From NCBI RefSeq assembly GCF_000702665.1, contig NZ_JNJA01000001.1, positions 124,001 to 188,000 of the forward strand: 64,000 nucleotides of DNA, in the 5' to 3' direction. Every line of letters begins with the position of its first letter. Within the stretch, counting starts at the first letter, position 1. The notes under the pieces were generated by a model. That model worked only from the letters and a program-made list of their open reading frames with translations, had not been told where the DNA came from and made no database searches. A program made the translations under genes and the position numbers. This document shows positions 1 through 9,826 of this stretch, in pieces. Origin of the DNA: Solidesulfovibrio alcoholivorans DSM 5433 (GTDB taxonomy: Bacteria > Desulfobacterota > Desulfovibrionia > Desulfovibrionales > Desulfovibrionaceae).

Positions 1-1
1 A

Positions 2-2644
2 AACTTCGCCCTGACGCTGCCCAAAGGCCGCGTCGAAGGCGCAGGGAAATTCACGCCGGGCGCGGCCGCGTCGCCCCCGTCGCTCGACGCCAGCCTGCGG
101 GCCGAGGACGTGGATTTTGGCGCATTGCCCATGCCGGCCGGCCGCGCGACCTGGCCCTGGCCCCTGCCCTGGCCCACGGCAGGCCTCGCCGATGCCAGGC
201 TTACGCTACGAAACTGCTCCCTGGCCGGACTCGCCGTGGCCGACGGACACGTCACGGCACAGAGCCGGCACGGCATCCTGCGCCTGGCCCCGGCCTCCTT
301 CGCATTGCCGGGCGGCATCGTTTCCGTGGACGCCCGCTTCGACGCAGGCCTGCCGCCGGACGCCGGCGGCGAAGCGACGCCGGAAAGCCTCGGCATCGAC
401 ATCCGCGCCTCGGTGCAACCCTTTTCCAAGGAAGCCGGTCCCATCGCCCAGCCCACGGTGGCGCGGCTCCTTGGCCGGCTGCACGCCGAAGGAGCCAAGG
501 GCAACCTCATGGCCCAGAGCCCGGACGCGGCCCGGGCGCTGGCGGTACTCGGCCTTGACGGTTTCTCCCCCCCACCCGGCCCCCTCGACGTCAAAAGCGG
601 CTTCGCCGTCTCCCCGGGCATCAACCGGCTGGTGGCCAAGGCCACGCTTTCGGGCCTCGAAGGGCGGTTCGCCGGCGCGACCTTGCGCGGCCAGGCCGGC
701 TACGACGCCACAGCGCCCGTGGGACTCGGTTTCGACCTCGTCCTCGACAACCTGGACCTGGAGCATCCGCCCGCCCTTGCTGGCGGCGCGCCGCACGCGG
801 CCGGTCCGGGCGCGGCCGCCCCCAACGCCGCGGGAAAGCTACGCATCGAGCGCCTGACCGGCCGGGGCGTGGACGCCCGCAATCTCGCCCTGGACCTGAC
901 CCTTCAGGGCGGTGGCCTGGAAGGCGCGGTCGCCGGGGGGGAACTCTTCGGCGGCAGGCTTTCCGGCAAGTTCGACGTCGAACCGTCGGGCCGCGTCGCG
1001 GGCAGCCTGCAGCTGACCGGGGCCGACGCCAGACGCCTGCCCGGCGTCCCGGGCGCGTCGGGCGCGGTCGCGGCCAAGGCCGCCTTCGACGCGGCCGCGC
1101 CGGGCAAGGGCCGTCCCGGGGCCGTCTCCGCCACCATCGAAGCCGAGGCCCCCCAGCTCTCCCTGGGCGCGGGGGCCAAAGCGCATCCCCTGTCCGTGGC
1201 CAAGGCGACGCTGACGCTCAAGGGCCGCCGCGCCGCCGGGGAAGGCTTCGAGGGCGAGGCCAGCCTCGTGGCCGGCCTGGGCTCGGGCTTCGGCCTGCGC
1301 GAGGCGCACCTGACCGCCGCCTGCCCCGTGGCCCTGGACGCGGCGGGCAAGCTGCGCGACCCGGGCCCGGTCAAGCTCGAAGGCTCGGGCCTGCTGCGGC
1401 CCGGGGAATCAGGCCGACCCGTGAAGGTCACCCTGACGGGGCAGGCGACGCCGGACGGCGCGGGCGGCCTTGCGACCTCGGAGCTGCGCCTGGACGCCGG
1501 CGGGCTGCCGGCCACGCTCAAGCTCTCGCGCAAGGGGGGCGCGGGCGCGCCCACGAACTTTTCCCTGGAAACCGGAACCGTGTCCCCGCGCAAGGTGCTC
1601 GCAGACTGGGGCGTGGCCCTGCCTTCCGGGCTCGCCGCGGACAAGCTTGCCAAGGCTTCGGTTTCGCTTTCCGGCACGGCCACGGCCGACGCCTGCGACA
1701 TCAAGCGGTTGCAGCTCGGCGTGGACGACGTCACGGTCACGGGCACCGCGCAACTGGCCGGCTTCGACCCGAAACGGGGCAAATGGGAACTGCGCGTGGA
1801 CCGGCTGGACTGGGACGCCTATTTCCCGAGGCCGCCGGCATCCTCCGGGCCGCCGCCCCTGGCCGAACGACGCAAGCCCCTCGACCTGCGCTTCCTGCGC
1901 GAGCTGTCCCTGGACGCCAAGGCCTCGATCGGCTGGCTCAAGAAAGGCAACGTGACCTTCGACGCCAGCACCGTCACGGCCAGCGCCAGGGGCGGCCAGT
2001 TCACCTACCGCCAGGAATCGTCGCGCTTCTACGGCGGCCGCTTCTCCACCGACATTCGCGGCGACGCCCGGGACACGGCGCTCAAGATGCTGATCGAGCT
2101 CAAGCTCGAAGGCATCGAAATAGCACGCTTCCTCTGGGACTGGGCCGAGGGCAACACCCTCGATTCCGGCGCGGGCACCTTCATCGTGGCCGCGCGCACC
2201 AGCGGCGAAAACGAGGAGGAGTTGCGCGGCAACCTCGCCGGCAACGCCAGCCTGCAAATCACGCGCGGCAACCTCAAGGTGCGCGAACCCGCCTCCAAGA
2301 CCGGCGGCGAGCCCACCTACGAGCGCCTGCCCTTCAGCATCTTCTCCTCGTCCTGGTTCGCCAAGGGCGGCGTGGCTCACAGCGACGACTTCCTCATCGA
2401 AAGCCCGCGCATGCGCGTGGCCGGCAAGGGCTTCGTGGACCTGCGCGACGAATCCATCAACCTCTCCCTCAATGCCGCACTGACCGGTGGCGGTGACGTG
2501 CCGGCCACCATCATCGGCCCCCTGGACGGCCCCAAACTGACCATCGACCGCAGCAAGCTGATCGGCGACACGGTCTATCGCGTGCTCCAGGGCATCGTGA
2601 GCATCCCCGGCAAGGCCGTCACCCGCATCCTGCAGCTGCGCTGA
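2..2644 (+). CDS. AsmA-family envelope protein, C-terminal part (5' end outside window)
   Basis: The reading frame is open from base 2 to the TGA at 2642-2644, so this is the last ~880 residues of a larger protein. An in-frame GTG at 110 is not a credible start because coding continues upstream. The protein is Gly/Ala-rich with many short beta-strand-like repeats. The C-terminal ~250 residues contain the block GNLAGNASLQITRGNLKV and later MRVAGKGFVDLRDESINLSL, typical of the AsmA/DUF748/TamB group of periplasmic bridge-like proteins linked to outer-membrane lipid and protein homeostasis. The N-terminal membrane anchor is not in the window. The glycosyltransferase gene starts 9 bases downstream, so the two are probably co-transcribed. 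Family assignment is good; the exact role is unknown. Confidence 0.8.
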   Translation, partial: NFALTLPKGRVEGAGKFTPGAAASPPSLDASLRAEDVDFGALPMPAGRATWPWPLPWPTAGLADARLTLRNCSLAGLAVADGHVTAQSRHGILRLAPASFALPGGIVSVDARFDAGLPPDAGGEATPESLGIDIRASVQPFSKEAGPIAQPTVARLLGRLHAEGAKGNLMAQSPDAARALAVLGLDGFSPPPGPLDVKSGFAVSPGINRLVAKATLSGLEGRFAGATLRGQAGYDATAPVGLGFDLVLDNLDLEHPPALAGGAPHAAGPGAAAPNAAGKLRIERLTGRGVDARNLALDLTLQGGGLEGAVAGGELFGGRLSGKFDVEPSGRVAGSLQLTGADARRLPGVPGASGAVAAKAAFDAAAPGKGRPGAVSATIEAEAPQLSLGAGAKAHPLSVAKATLTLKGRRAAGEGFEGEASLVAGLGSGFGLREAHLTAACPVALDAAGKLRDPGPVKLEGSGLLRPGESGRPVKVTLTGQATPDGAGGLATSELRLDAGGLPATLKLSRKGGAGAPTNFSLETGTVSPRKVLADWGVALPSGLAADKLAKASVSLSGTATADACDIKRLQLGVDDVTVTGTAQLAGFDPKRGKWELRVDRLDWDAYFPRPPASSGPPPLAERRKPLDLRFLRELSLDAKASIGWLKKGNVTFDASTVTASARGGQFTYRQESSRFYGGRFSTDIRGDARDTALKMLIELKLEGIEIARFLWDWAEGNTLDSGAGTFIVAARTSGENEEELRGNLAGNASLQITRGNLKVREPASKTGGEPTYERLPFSIFSSSWFAKGGVAHSDDFLIESPRMRVAGKGFVDLRDESINLSLNAALTGGGDVPATIIGPLDGPKLTIDRSKLIGDTVYRVLQGIVSIPGKAVTRILQLR

Positions 2645-2653
2645 AGGCCCGCC

Positions 2654-4354
2654 ATGCCCGTCCTGCCGCCGCCGCCGCCCGTCACCGCCGCCGCCGTCCA
2701 CGGCCCTGACGGGAGCCTGGCCGACGTGCGCCTGGAAACGGCCGGCCGCGTACGCCACCTGGCCGGCCGGGGCGGGGCCGCGGCCGAAGCCGCGCGTGCG
2801 ACGTCCGCCCTTGCCGCAGGCGGCATGCCCGTCTTTCTCGGCGCGGGCCTTGGCGCGGGCATCGCCGCCGCCAGGGCGCTTCGGCCCGGCCCCCTCTTCG
2901 TGTGCGACCGCCTCGCCGCCGTGGACCGCGTCACTGGCGTGCGCGCCCGCTACCGGGACAACCCGGACGTGCGCTTTTGCGACGCCCCGGACCCCGAGGC
3001 CGTGGTCGCGGCCGTCACCGCGGCCGCCCGCGCCCTCGGCAGGACGCGGCTCGCCGTGGTCCTCGACCCGGCCGCCGCCCGCCTGGATCCGGACTGGATC
3101 CGCGCCGTACGCGCCGGGCTCGCCGGCTACGAGGCCCTGCGCGAACGCCTCGCCTACCGCCGCTTCGCCGACCGCGCGCCCCGGGTGCTGCTCCTGCGCC
3201 GGCCCTACTTCCTTTACCGCGAAATCGAGGCGGCGCTTACGCGCCTGGGCTTTCCCTGCCACGTCGTGGACACGGGCCGCGGCGAAACGGGCCGGGAGGA
3301 CGCCGTTGCGGCCATTGTCGCGGCCACGGCCGCGTTTCGGCCGGATTTCGCGCTCACGGTCAACCACCTGGGCCTCGACCGCGAAGGCCGCCTCACCGCG
3401 CTTCTTGCCGACCTGCGCCTGCCCCTGGCTTCCTGGTTCGTGGACAGCCCGAGGCTCATCCTCCACGACTACCCGAACGTGGTTTCGCCCGGGGTCATGG
3501 TCTTTTCCTACGACGCCGACAGCCTGCCGGAGCTTGCGCGCGCCGGCTTCGCCCACGCCGCCTGGCTGCCCCTGGCCACGGACCCCGGCCATTTCCGGCC
3601 GATCGCCGACGCGGGAGCGGCGCATCCCTGGCGGGCGCGGGCTTCCTTCGTCGGCGCATCCATGGTCTCCCAGGCCGGGGAAGCGCTGGCGCGGCTTACC
3701 CCCTTCCCCGCCCTGGCCCGGGCTATGCCCGAGGCGGCGCGGCAGTTCGTGGCGAGCCCGGAAAAAAGCGCCCGGGCGTTCCTGGCCGCCCATCCCGCCT
3801 GCGGCCCGGCCTTTGCCGCCCTGTCCACGCCCGAGGCGCGCCTCGACGCGGAACTGGCGCTCACCTGGGAAGCGACACGGCGCTACCGTCATACCTGCGT
3901 GGCGGGCATCCTGGAATTTTCCCCGCTGCTCGTCGGCGACACCGGCTGGGACCATGCCCTGCCCGGGAGCGGGCGCACCTGGAACCACCTGCCGGCAATC
4001 GACTATTACGACGCGCTGCCCGAATTCTATCCGCGCAGCGATGTGAACCTCAATTGCACGAGCCTGCAGATGAAGGGCGCGGTCAACCAGCGGGTCTTCG
4101 ACGCTCCGGCCGCCGGAGCCTTCGTCCTCACCGACGCGCGGGAGCAGCTCAACGCGCTTTTCGACGTCCCGAACGAGGCCGCGGTCTACGCCGATCCCGG
4201 CGAAATCCCGGGCATGGTCCGCCATTTCCTGGCCAACCCCGCCGCGCGCGCGCGCATCGCCGCGGCCGCCAGGCGGCGCATCCTTGCCGCGCACACCTAC
4301 GACAAGCGCCTCGCGGCCCTCGCCGACGCCATGAAAAAGGCCTTCGGCGATTAA
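2654..4354 (+). CDS. CgeB-like glycosyltransferase
   Basis: 566 residues. The middle (about residues 180-330) carries [20 protein letters not shown] and [16 protein letters not shown], characteristic of the DUF3880/CgeB N-terminal half. The last ~120 residues ([32 protein letters not shown]) match the Glyco_trans_1_2 C-terminal domain. Such proteins are GT-B enzymes that in Desulfovibrio are often found in flagellin or surface-glycan glycosylation loci. The first ~180 residues are an Ala/Arg-rich extension of unknown role. The start ATG follows the upstream AsmA stop by 9 bases, with a weak GAAGG. The coding 3' end also holds the hairpin that probably terminates the convergent lipoprotein gene. 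Donor and acceptor cannot be read from sequence. Confidence 0.82.
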   Translation: MPVLPPPPPVTAAAVHGPDGSLADVRLETAGRVRHLAGRGGAAAEAARATSALAAGGMPVFLGAGLGAGIAAARALRPGPLFVCDRLAAVDRVTGVRARYRDNPDVRFCDAPDPEAVVAAVTAAARALGRTRLAVVLDPAAARLDPDWIRAVRAGLAGYEALRERLAYRRFADRAPRVLLLRRPYFLYREIEAALTRLGFPCHVVDTGRGETGREDAVAAIVAATAAFRPDFALTVNHLGLDREGRLTALLADLRLPLASWFVDSPRLILHDYPNVVSPGVMVFSYDADSLPELARAGFAHAAWLPLATDPGHFRPIADAGAAHPWRARASFVGASMVSQAGEALARLTPFPALARAMPEAARQFVASPEKSARAFLAAHPACGPAFAALSTPEARLDAELALTWEATRRYRHTCVAGILEFSPLLVGDTGWDHALPGSGRTWNHLPAIDYYDALPEFYPRSDVNLNCTSLQMKGAVNQRVFDAPAAGAFVLTDAREQLNALFDVPNEAAVYADPGEIPGMVRHFLANPAARARIAAAARRRILAAHTYDKRLAALADAMKKAFGD

Positions 4355-4365
4355 CCGAAGGCCTT
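4334..4365 (-). terminator. Rho-independent terminator for the LysM lipoprotein, inside the end of the convergent gene
   Basis: An 11-bp perfect stem (4337-4347 with 4355-4365, 7-nt loop) is followed on the minus strand by a run of five T residues (4338 down to 4334). It lies ~30 nt past the stop of the minus-strand lipoprotein gene, as expected for its terminator. It overlaps the last codons and stop of the plus-strand glycosyltransferase gene. On the plus strand no T-run follows the stem. Confidence 0.7.
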
Positions 4366-4395
4366 GGCGAAGAGCAGGGGATGCGCGGGACGCGC

Positions 4396-5166
4396 CTACT
4401 GGCGAGCGGGAATGGTGAGCGTCTTGCCCGAGGCGATCTTGTCCGGATCGGTGATGCCGTTGGCGTCCATGAGGCTTTTTTCGCTCACGCCGTGGCGCTT
4501 GGCGATGGAACGCAGGGTGTCGCCCGGGGCGATCACGTAGCGGTCGCCGGACGCGGCGGTTGACGACGCGGAAGCGGCAAGGGCGGTTTTTTTCGCCGAC
4601 GCGGCGGGCGCGTCGCCCTTCGGCAGGGCGAAAGGGTTGTCCTTGGCGGGGGCCACGGCGGCGCTGCGGGCGGGCGCGGCCATGGGAACACCGTTGGACG
4701 CGGCAGGCGCGACAGGCGCGGCCGGGGAAGCGTCGTTTAATTCCCGAGCCTTGGGGGCGGTGGCCGGAGCGGCGTCACCCGTCGGGGCGGCCTTTTTCGC
4801 GGCTGGCAGGGAAACGCCCGGCGGCGGCGGCGGCAGTTCGTCGGTGGGGGTGTGCAGCCGGGCGGAATAGCCGCCGTTGCTGCGGTCCGACAGTTCGTTG
4901 TAGACAATAACATACTGCATATACGCATCGTTATACGCATTATAGACGGCATTGTCCGGTTCGCGGCCGCCGCCTGCGGCGCGCCAGGCTTCATGCGCCT
5001 TGACGACGCTGTCCCAGGACACCTGGGCGTCCTGGCGCAGCAGGTCGTCGGAGACGTACTGCATGTTCCTTTCGAGATGGTCGTACTTGCCGCAGCCCGC
5101 AACGAGCGAGGCTGCCGCAAACAGGAATACAAAGGCCAGCGCAAGCCGGCATATTTTCCAAGGCAT
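4396..5166 (-). CDS. LysM-domain lipoprotein
   Basis: 256 residues. The N-terminus is a lipoprotein signal: MPWK, a hydrophobic stretch, then lipobox LVAGC with the lipidated Cys near residue 25. Next comes a region of about 90 residues rich in Tyr, Asn and Asp, then a Pro/Ala/Lys-rich linker. The C-terminus is one LysM domain (YVIAPGDTLRSIAKRHGVSE to the end), which binds peptidoglycan glycan. The likely location is an outer-membrane lipoprotein tethered to the cell wall. It is monocistronic: convergent with the upstream glycosyltransferase and divergent from the GT2 gene. The function of the middle domain is not recognised. Confidence 0.85.
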   Translation of the reverse strand: MPWKICRLALAFVFLFAAASLVAGCGKYDHLERNMQYVSDDLLRQDAQVSWDSVVKAHEAWRAAGGGREPDNAVYNAYNDAYMQYVIVYNELSDRSNGGYSARLHTPTDELPPPPPGVSLPAAKKAAPTGDAAPATAPKARELNDASPAAPVAPAASNGVPMAAPARSAAVAPAKDNPFALPKGDAPAASAKKTALAASASSTAASGDRYVIAPGDTLRSIAKRHGVSEKSLMDANGITDPDKIASGKTLTIPARQ

Positions 5167-5363
5167 CGGAATCCCTCCGAAAAAACCGCAGGAACAGACG
5201 GTTGAACGATTGTCGGTCGAGGTTGGTTGGCGTTACATGCCCTGGAACACGCTTTTCGTCAAACCGGGAGGACGCGCCTCGAAACACGGCAATGGCCGGA
5301 AAATGACGCATCAGCCTGCCTCGCCGCACGCCGCAAGCGGCCTTGGGGCGCATCCTTAAAATG

Positions 5364-5383
5364 ATGTTATCATTTGTTAACAT
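5364..5383. promoter_or_regulatory. Dyad-symmetric AT-rich site, possible operator
   Basis: The arms ATGTTA and TAACAT are separated by 8 bases within an AT-rich patch that stands out from its surroundings. It lies 27 bases upstream of the GT2 start and ~200 bases upstream of the divergent lipoprotein gene. It may be a repressor or activator site, or may simply overlap the -10 region. No regulator can be named. Confidence 0.35.
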
Positions 5384-5409
5384 ACAGTTAATCTTTTGAG
5401 GACAAGCCC

Positions 5410-7053
5410 TTGAAACATGAAAACGCCGACAGACGGGACGCGCCGCATGACGCCCTGCGCCGCGTCCTGCCGCTATGGGCCTTCGGCCTCGAGGGCGGCT
5501 GGCTCGCCCGGCATCAGGCCGCGGCCCTGGCCAGGGCCGCGGCGGACGATTCCCGGCTGGCCGGCCTGGATGCGGCCCTGGCGGCCTGGAACTTCGAACG
5601 CGCGCCGCTCGACGCCGCCTTTGCCGCCTCGGCCCTTATAGCCGCCCGCCGTGGGGGCGGGGCACCCAAACGCCGGGCGTTGTGCGCCGCCCTGGCCAGG
5701 ACAGTCGATCCCGGCCGGGACGCCGGTTCGTGGCCGGCGCTTCGCGACGGCGCGGACACGGCCGTGGCGGCCGGTTTCCTGGCGACACGGCTGGCCGCCC
5801 CGGCGACCGCCGCCGCGTGGCGCGCCAAGGCCTTCGACTTCGCCCTGGCCCGGGGCCTGCCGGCGCTTGCCCGCGCCGTCGCGGACTCCCTGGGCCATGC
5901 CCCTGCCCTGGTTCCGGCCGCGCCGCGCGTCCACGCCGAAATCGCCCTGGCCTGGGAGGGCCCGGCCGCCTGCCTGGACGCCCTGGCCGCCGTGGACACA
6001 ACCCTTTTCCCGCGCTTTCACGCCCTGGCCACGGCTCATTGCCTGGCCGAAACCGGCCGGGCTACCGACGCCCTGGCCGTGCTGCGGTCCTTGTGGCGGA
6101 CCGAGCGCTGGCACCCGGGGCTGTCCCTTCGCCTGCACGCCTTGCTGCGCCCCCTGCCGCAGGCCGACCTCGACATCCTGCCCGGCCGGCTGTTCGTCTT
6201 CCTCTACACGTGGAACCGCGCCCCCCTGCTCGAGGCGACGCTCGAGAGCCTTGCGGCGAGCCGCCTCGGCCCGGCCCGTGTGGTGGTCCTCGACAACGGC
6301 GGCACGGACGACACCGCGGCCGTGTGCCGCAAGGCGGCGGAACGCTTTGCGCCCGGGCACTTCGACGTCGTGCGCCTGCCCGTCAACGTGGGCGCGCCGG
6401 CCGCGCGCAACTGGCTGGCCGCCGTGTCCGGGATCGGCGCGAGCGACCTCGCCGCCTACGTCGACGACGACGTGTCCCTGCCGCCGCAGTGGCTCACCCG
6501 GCTTGCGGGCGCGCTGCTCGCCACCCCGGACGCGGACGTGGCCGGGACGCGCATCGTCGCCGCCGCGCCCGGGGCCGCGGCCGTGCCGCAAGCCGCCGAC
6601 GTGCGGCTTTTACCCCCGGATGGGGCGCACAGCGTGCGGCCGCTCGTCAATTACGGCCCCGGGCCGGACCTGGGGCTGCTTGCCACCATGCGGCCCTGCC
6701 CGTCGGTATGCGGCTGCTGCCATGTGCTGCGCGGCAGCGCCCTTGCCGGCGGCGCGCCTTTCGACGTGCGCTTTTCGCCCAGCCAGTTCGACGACCTGGC
6801 CCGGGATCTTCGGGGCTATCTCGCCGGACGCCGCGCCGTCTACGCCGGCGATCTGACCGTGGCGCACCACCAGCATGCCGGTGCGGCCCAGGCGAAAACC
6901 GCCGCCGCCCGGGGGCAGTTGCGCGGCGCCCGGTGCAAGCTCGACGGCCTTTTCCCAGCGGACGTCATGGCGGTCGCCGCCAAACGCGACGCGGATACGG
7001 CCTGGGAAGAGTTGGAGATAAAACAGCGGGAGGTCGCCGCCCTGACCAGGTGA
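5410..7053 (+). CDS. Family 2 glycosyltransferase with long N-terminal helical region
   Basis: 547 residues. The first ~255 residues are Ala/Arg-rich and helical, TPR-like in feel but without a clear motif. A GT-A domain begins near residue 262 with LFVFLYTWNRAPLLEATLES. It continues with VVVLDNGGTDDT (nucleotide-sugar binding) and AYVDDDVSLP (DxD-type metal site, about residue 353). The later CPSVCGCCHVLRGSAL segment is where acceptor-side residues usually lie. The ATG is preceded by TTGAGGACAAGCCCTT, giving a GAGG ribosome site. With the CgeB-like enzymes at 2654 and 32257 it suggests surface or flagellin glycan assembly, but there is no direct operon link. Substrate unknown. Confidence 0.8.
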   Translation: MKHENADRRDAPHDALRRVLPLWAFGLEGGWLARHQAAALARAAADDSRLAGLDAALAAWNFERAPLDAAFAASALIAARRGGGAPKRRALCAALARTVDPGRDAGSWPALRDGADTAVAAGFLATRLAAPATAAAWRAKAFDFALARGLPALARAVADSLGHAPALVPAAPRVHAEIALAWEGPAACLDALAAVDTTLFPRFHALATAHCLAETGRATDALAVLRSLWRTERWHPGLSLRLHALLRPLPQADLDILPGRLFVFLYTWNRAPLLEATLESLAASRLGPARVVVLDNGGTDDTAAVCRKAAERFAPGHFDVVRLPVNVGAPAARNWLAAVSGIGASDLAAYVDDDVSLPPQWLTRLAGALLATPDADVAGTRIVAAAPGAAAVPQAADVRLLPPDGAHSVRPLVNYGPGPDLGLLATMRPCPSVCGCCHVLRGSALAGGAPFDVRFSPSQFDDLARDLRGYLAGRRAVYAGDLTVAHHQHAGAAQAKTAAARGQLRGARCKLDGLFPADVMAVAAKRDADTAWEELEIKQREVAALTR

Positions 7054-7244
7054 CCACGCCCGACGCCATACGTGACCGATGTTTCGCTCCGGATTCGCGA
7101 TGCGTTTTCCGTACAGGATGCGCCTATTTCCTACACAAAACCTCTACTTTGGCGAACTCCGGCGCACCTTGACCGGGTAAAAGACGACTGTTATCGATTT
7201 CTTCCCTTTATACATTACTCTTCTCACGCGAGGCGGGAAACGGC

Positions 7245-8831
7245 ATGAAAAAATTGCGGGCTGTCGTTGTGGCAACTTTTTCAAAACAGGTTCTCGTGTC
7301 CCTCCTCTCCCTGTTCCTGTGTACCTCCTGTGGCCACATGGCGGCCACGATGATCCAGGGTGCGGGGACCTACCAACTGACCAAGGAAAAGAAATGCAAA
7401 ATATGGAATCCCTATGCGAAGGGACCGTCTGAAGCATCCTGGTCCGGCGCCTGCAACGCGACCGGATTTGCCACGGGACGAGGAATCGCCATCTTTGAAT
7501 ACACCACGGGCGACGGTTCCAGATACATCGCCCAACGGGACTGCGTCCTTGACGAGCAGGGCAAGATCGCCAAACTGTACAGCTATACCGACAACAAGGA
7601 CCTTAACCTCGACTACACGGCCAAGCAAGGCAAGGCATCCTCCGGCGATGCGCCATCCGCCGCAGCCGGCAGCGGGGGCGTCTGCGCGCAATATACGCAG
7701 CGCTGGAAGCTCCCGAAATCGAAATACGATTGCGACAGACGGCTTCAGGAACTCTTCTTCACGCAGCTGTACAAGACAGGCAACGTCAAGGCCATCGACA
7801 TCCATGCTGCGAGCAAAAAGGAAATCACGGACGCCATAGACAGCGTTATGACGTCCCCGTCCATGCAGACGGTCAAAGAGGCTCTTGGCTGCATCAACAA
7901 AACCGATGCGCCCGGTTCGAATTATTGCCAGGGAAGAATGGACTGGTACAAAAAGGGCCTGAATTCACCGATATTCAACGGCGAACGGTATAAATTCATG
8001 GCCCTGTACACCGTCCCGTACGATTTCAACGTCAACGGGCACATCCAGCGCATTCCGGACTGGACGGCCAAGCACGACACCCTTGATTTCGACGTCCTGC
8101 CCTTCCCTTCCTATCTGGACAAGAATATCCACGAATTGCCGGAACACGAATACGCCCACTTCATCCGCACGAAAACGGTCAAACCCGTCGAAGCACTGTC
8201 CATCACCATCGCCGACGGCCTGAGCGGCGGCAGCTTCAGCCATGCCCCCGTCGTCGTCCTGTACGCAAACCTGCAGTGCAACGCGACGAAGCCGCAACAG
8301 GAAAACGTCAAATACCAGGGACAGTTTTTTCACGACACCAACACCAAGGAACTCAACAGCAAATACACCTGCAAACCGGACCCCGGGTTCCAGTATTTCC
8401 AGGACTACATCAAAGAAAAATACGGCATGGAGACCTACGCCAAGCCGACAGGCCCGATCACGTTCGAGGCGACGCTCAACCGGGAGATCGTCAACCAGGA
8501 ACTCAACCAGAAGGGGAAGAACGTCAAGGCGTTTATCGGCTCCGCCCTCAAGCAGGGACTCGAGGATTCCAAATCCCCCCGACGTCCCCTTTGCGAAAAA
8601 ATCCAAAAACGTTGCCGCAGCCATTGCAGCACGATGCCGGAACGAAAAAACTTCCAATTCACCTATAAGACGGACAAGGAAGGCTGCGAACAGCTTTGCG
8701 ACGACATAATGTACGGCTGCATCCACGAAAATCCGTCTTACAAGGCTACCTACTGCAAGGCCATCTGCCAGCACGACGAAGAACAGTATGCCTGTCGGGA
8801 AGCCTGCGAGAAGAACTTCAAGGAGGAATAG
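7245..8831 (+). CDS. Unrecognised lipoprotein with MORN-like N-terminus and CX3C-rich C-terminus
   Basis: 528 residues. There is a signal peptide with a lipobox-like LCTSC ending near residue 29, so it is probably lipidated. Residues ~60-90 (SWSGACNATGFATGRGIAIF) resemble one MORN-type repeat. The central ~350 residues match nothing I recognise. The last ~80 residues hold four CX3C pairs (CRSHC, CEQLC, CKAIC, CREAC) plus extra Cys, suggesting a disulfide-bonded helical hairpin domain in the periplasm. The gene is visibly less GC-rich than its neighbours, with more Lys, Asn and Tyr codons, which hints at later acquisition. It is monocistronic. RBS is AGGCGGGAA, 5-8 bases before the ATG. Confidence 0.75.
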   Translation: MKKLRAVVVATFSKQVLVSLLSLFLCTSCGHMAATMIQGAGTYQLTKEKKCKIWNPYAKGPSEASWSGACNATGFATGRGIAIFEYTTGDGSRYIAQRDCVLDEQGKIAKLYSYTDNKDLNLDYTAKQGKASSGDAPSAAAGSGGVCAQYTQRWKLPKSKYDCDRRLQELFFTQLYKTGNVKAIDIHAASKKEITDAIDSVMTSPSMQTVKEALGCINKTDAPGSNYCQGRMDWYKKGLNSPIFNGERYKFMALYTVPYDFNVNGHIQRIPDWTAKHDTLDFDVLPFPSYLDKNIHELPEHEYAHFIRTKTVKPVEALSITIADGLSGGSFSHAPVVVLYANLQCNATKPQQENVKYQGQFFHDTNTKELNSKYTCKPDPGFQYFQDYIKEKYGMETYAKPTGPITFEATLNREIVNQELNQKGKNVKAFIGSALKQGLEDSKSPRRPLCEKIQKRCRSHCSTMPERKNFQFTYKTDKEGCEQLCDDIMYGCIHENPSYKATYCKAICQHDEEQYACREACEKNFKEE

Positions 8832-8867
8832 GCGGGACGCCGCCGCCCCGGGCAATGCGGGCGGGCG

Positions 8868-9749
8868 CTAATCGAGCATGTACTGGCGCGGGTTGACCGG
8901 CGTGCCCGCCGCCCGGACCTCGTAGTGGAGGTGCGAGCCGGTGGTGCGGCCGGAATTGCCGGAAAGTCCGATGCGCTGCCCGCGCTTGACCTCCTCGCCG
9001 GGTTTGACCTCGATTTTCTGGAGGTGGGCGTAGACCGTTTCCAGGCCGTAGTCGTGGCTGACCACGATGCGCAGCCCGTAGCCCGTCATCGTGCCGGCCT
9101 CGGTCACACGCCCCGCGCCGGCGGCGCAGACCGGGCTGCCCGTGGGCACCTTGATGTCCACGCCGTTGTGGAAATCGCCGCCGCGGCCGAACGGCGACCG
9201 GCGCGGACCGAAGCCCGAAGTGATGTACCCGTGCGCCGGCCACAGGGACGGCTTGGCCAAAAACTCCAGCTTGCGTTCGGCAAGAAGGCGCATGAGTTCG
9301 AGTTGCGCCACTTCCTCCACGGCCATGCGGCCGCCCAGGGCCTGGAGAAAATCCACGAGCCGGCGGCCGGCCTCACCGTCCGCAGGCACACCCGGAAGGC
9401 GCGTCGCATCGGGAAAAGCGCCCACGCCCCCCATGTCGCGCGCCGCGTCCACCATCACGGCCAGCTTGCCGTCGAAATCCCGGATGCGTCCGGCCTCCTC
9501 GGCCAGCCGGCGCACCCGGTCGCGCAGGGCGAGGGCCGCCGCCTTCTGCCCGGAAAGCCGCGCCAAGGCCTCGAAGCGCCGCGACTCCAGGGCCTGGCGG
9601 CCGGAGACGTACGGCCACAGCGCAAGCCCCCCGGCCGCCAGGACGAGCAGGCCCGCGGCCATGGTGAAAAACATCCAGCGCCGGTAGGTGAACACCCGCC
9701 GTACGCCGTTGCCGTTGCGTATGTAGATTTCGAGTTCGCGTTCGAGCAT
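8868..9749 (-). CDS. M23-family (LytM-type) peptidoglycan endopeptidase, membrane-anchored
   Basis: 293 residues. A short cytoplasmic N-terminus (MLERELEIYIRNGNG) is followed by one transmembrane segment at about residues 28-48. A coiled-coil-like stretch spans about 50-100. The C-terminal ~130 residues form an M23 domain: SGFGPRRSPF, FHNGVDIKVPTG (zinc ligands H and D) and the HLHYEVR motif. All expected metal-binding residues are present, so it is likely an active periplasmic endopeptidase or a divisome/elongasome regulator. The gene stands alone and is convergent with the upstream lipoprotein gene. Confidence 0.88.
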   Translation of the reverse strand: MLERELEIYIRNGNGVRRVFTYRRWMFFTMAAGLLVLAAGGLALWPYVSGRQALESRRFEALARLSGQKAAALALRDRVRRLAEEAGRIRDFDGKLAVMVDAARDMGGVGAFPDATRLPGVPADGEAGRRLVDFLQALGGRMAVEEVAQLELMRLLAERKLEFLAKPSLWPAHGYITSGFGPRRSPFGRGGDFHNGVDIKVPTGSPVCAAGAGRVTEAGTMTGYGLRIVVSHDYGLETVYAHLQKIEVKPGEEVKRGQRIGLSGNSGRTTGSHLHYEVRAAGTPVNPRQYMLD

Positions 9750-9826
9750 GCGTTAAGACCCGGCCCGGGCGGCTCCCGGACGCCGGCCCGCCGCAAAGGG
9801 CGGGAAGGATGCGGCACGGGCGGGCA

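Noticed and set aside
1409..4294. 961-residue minus-strand open frame
   Set aside because: Runs antisense across the AsmA and glycosyltransferase genes; Arg/Gly-rich shadow composition, typical of high-GC DNA; no motif.
7169..7196. TTGACC / TTATCG as a promoter for the cysteine-rich lipoprotein
   Set aside because: Spacer of 16 and a weak -10; too poor to list as a feature.
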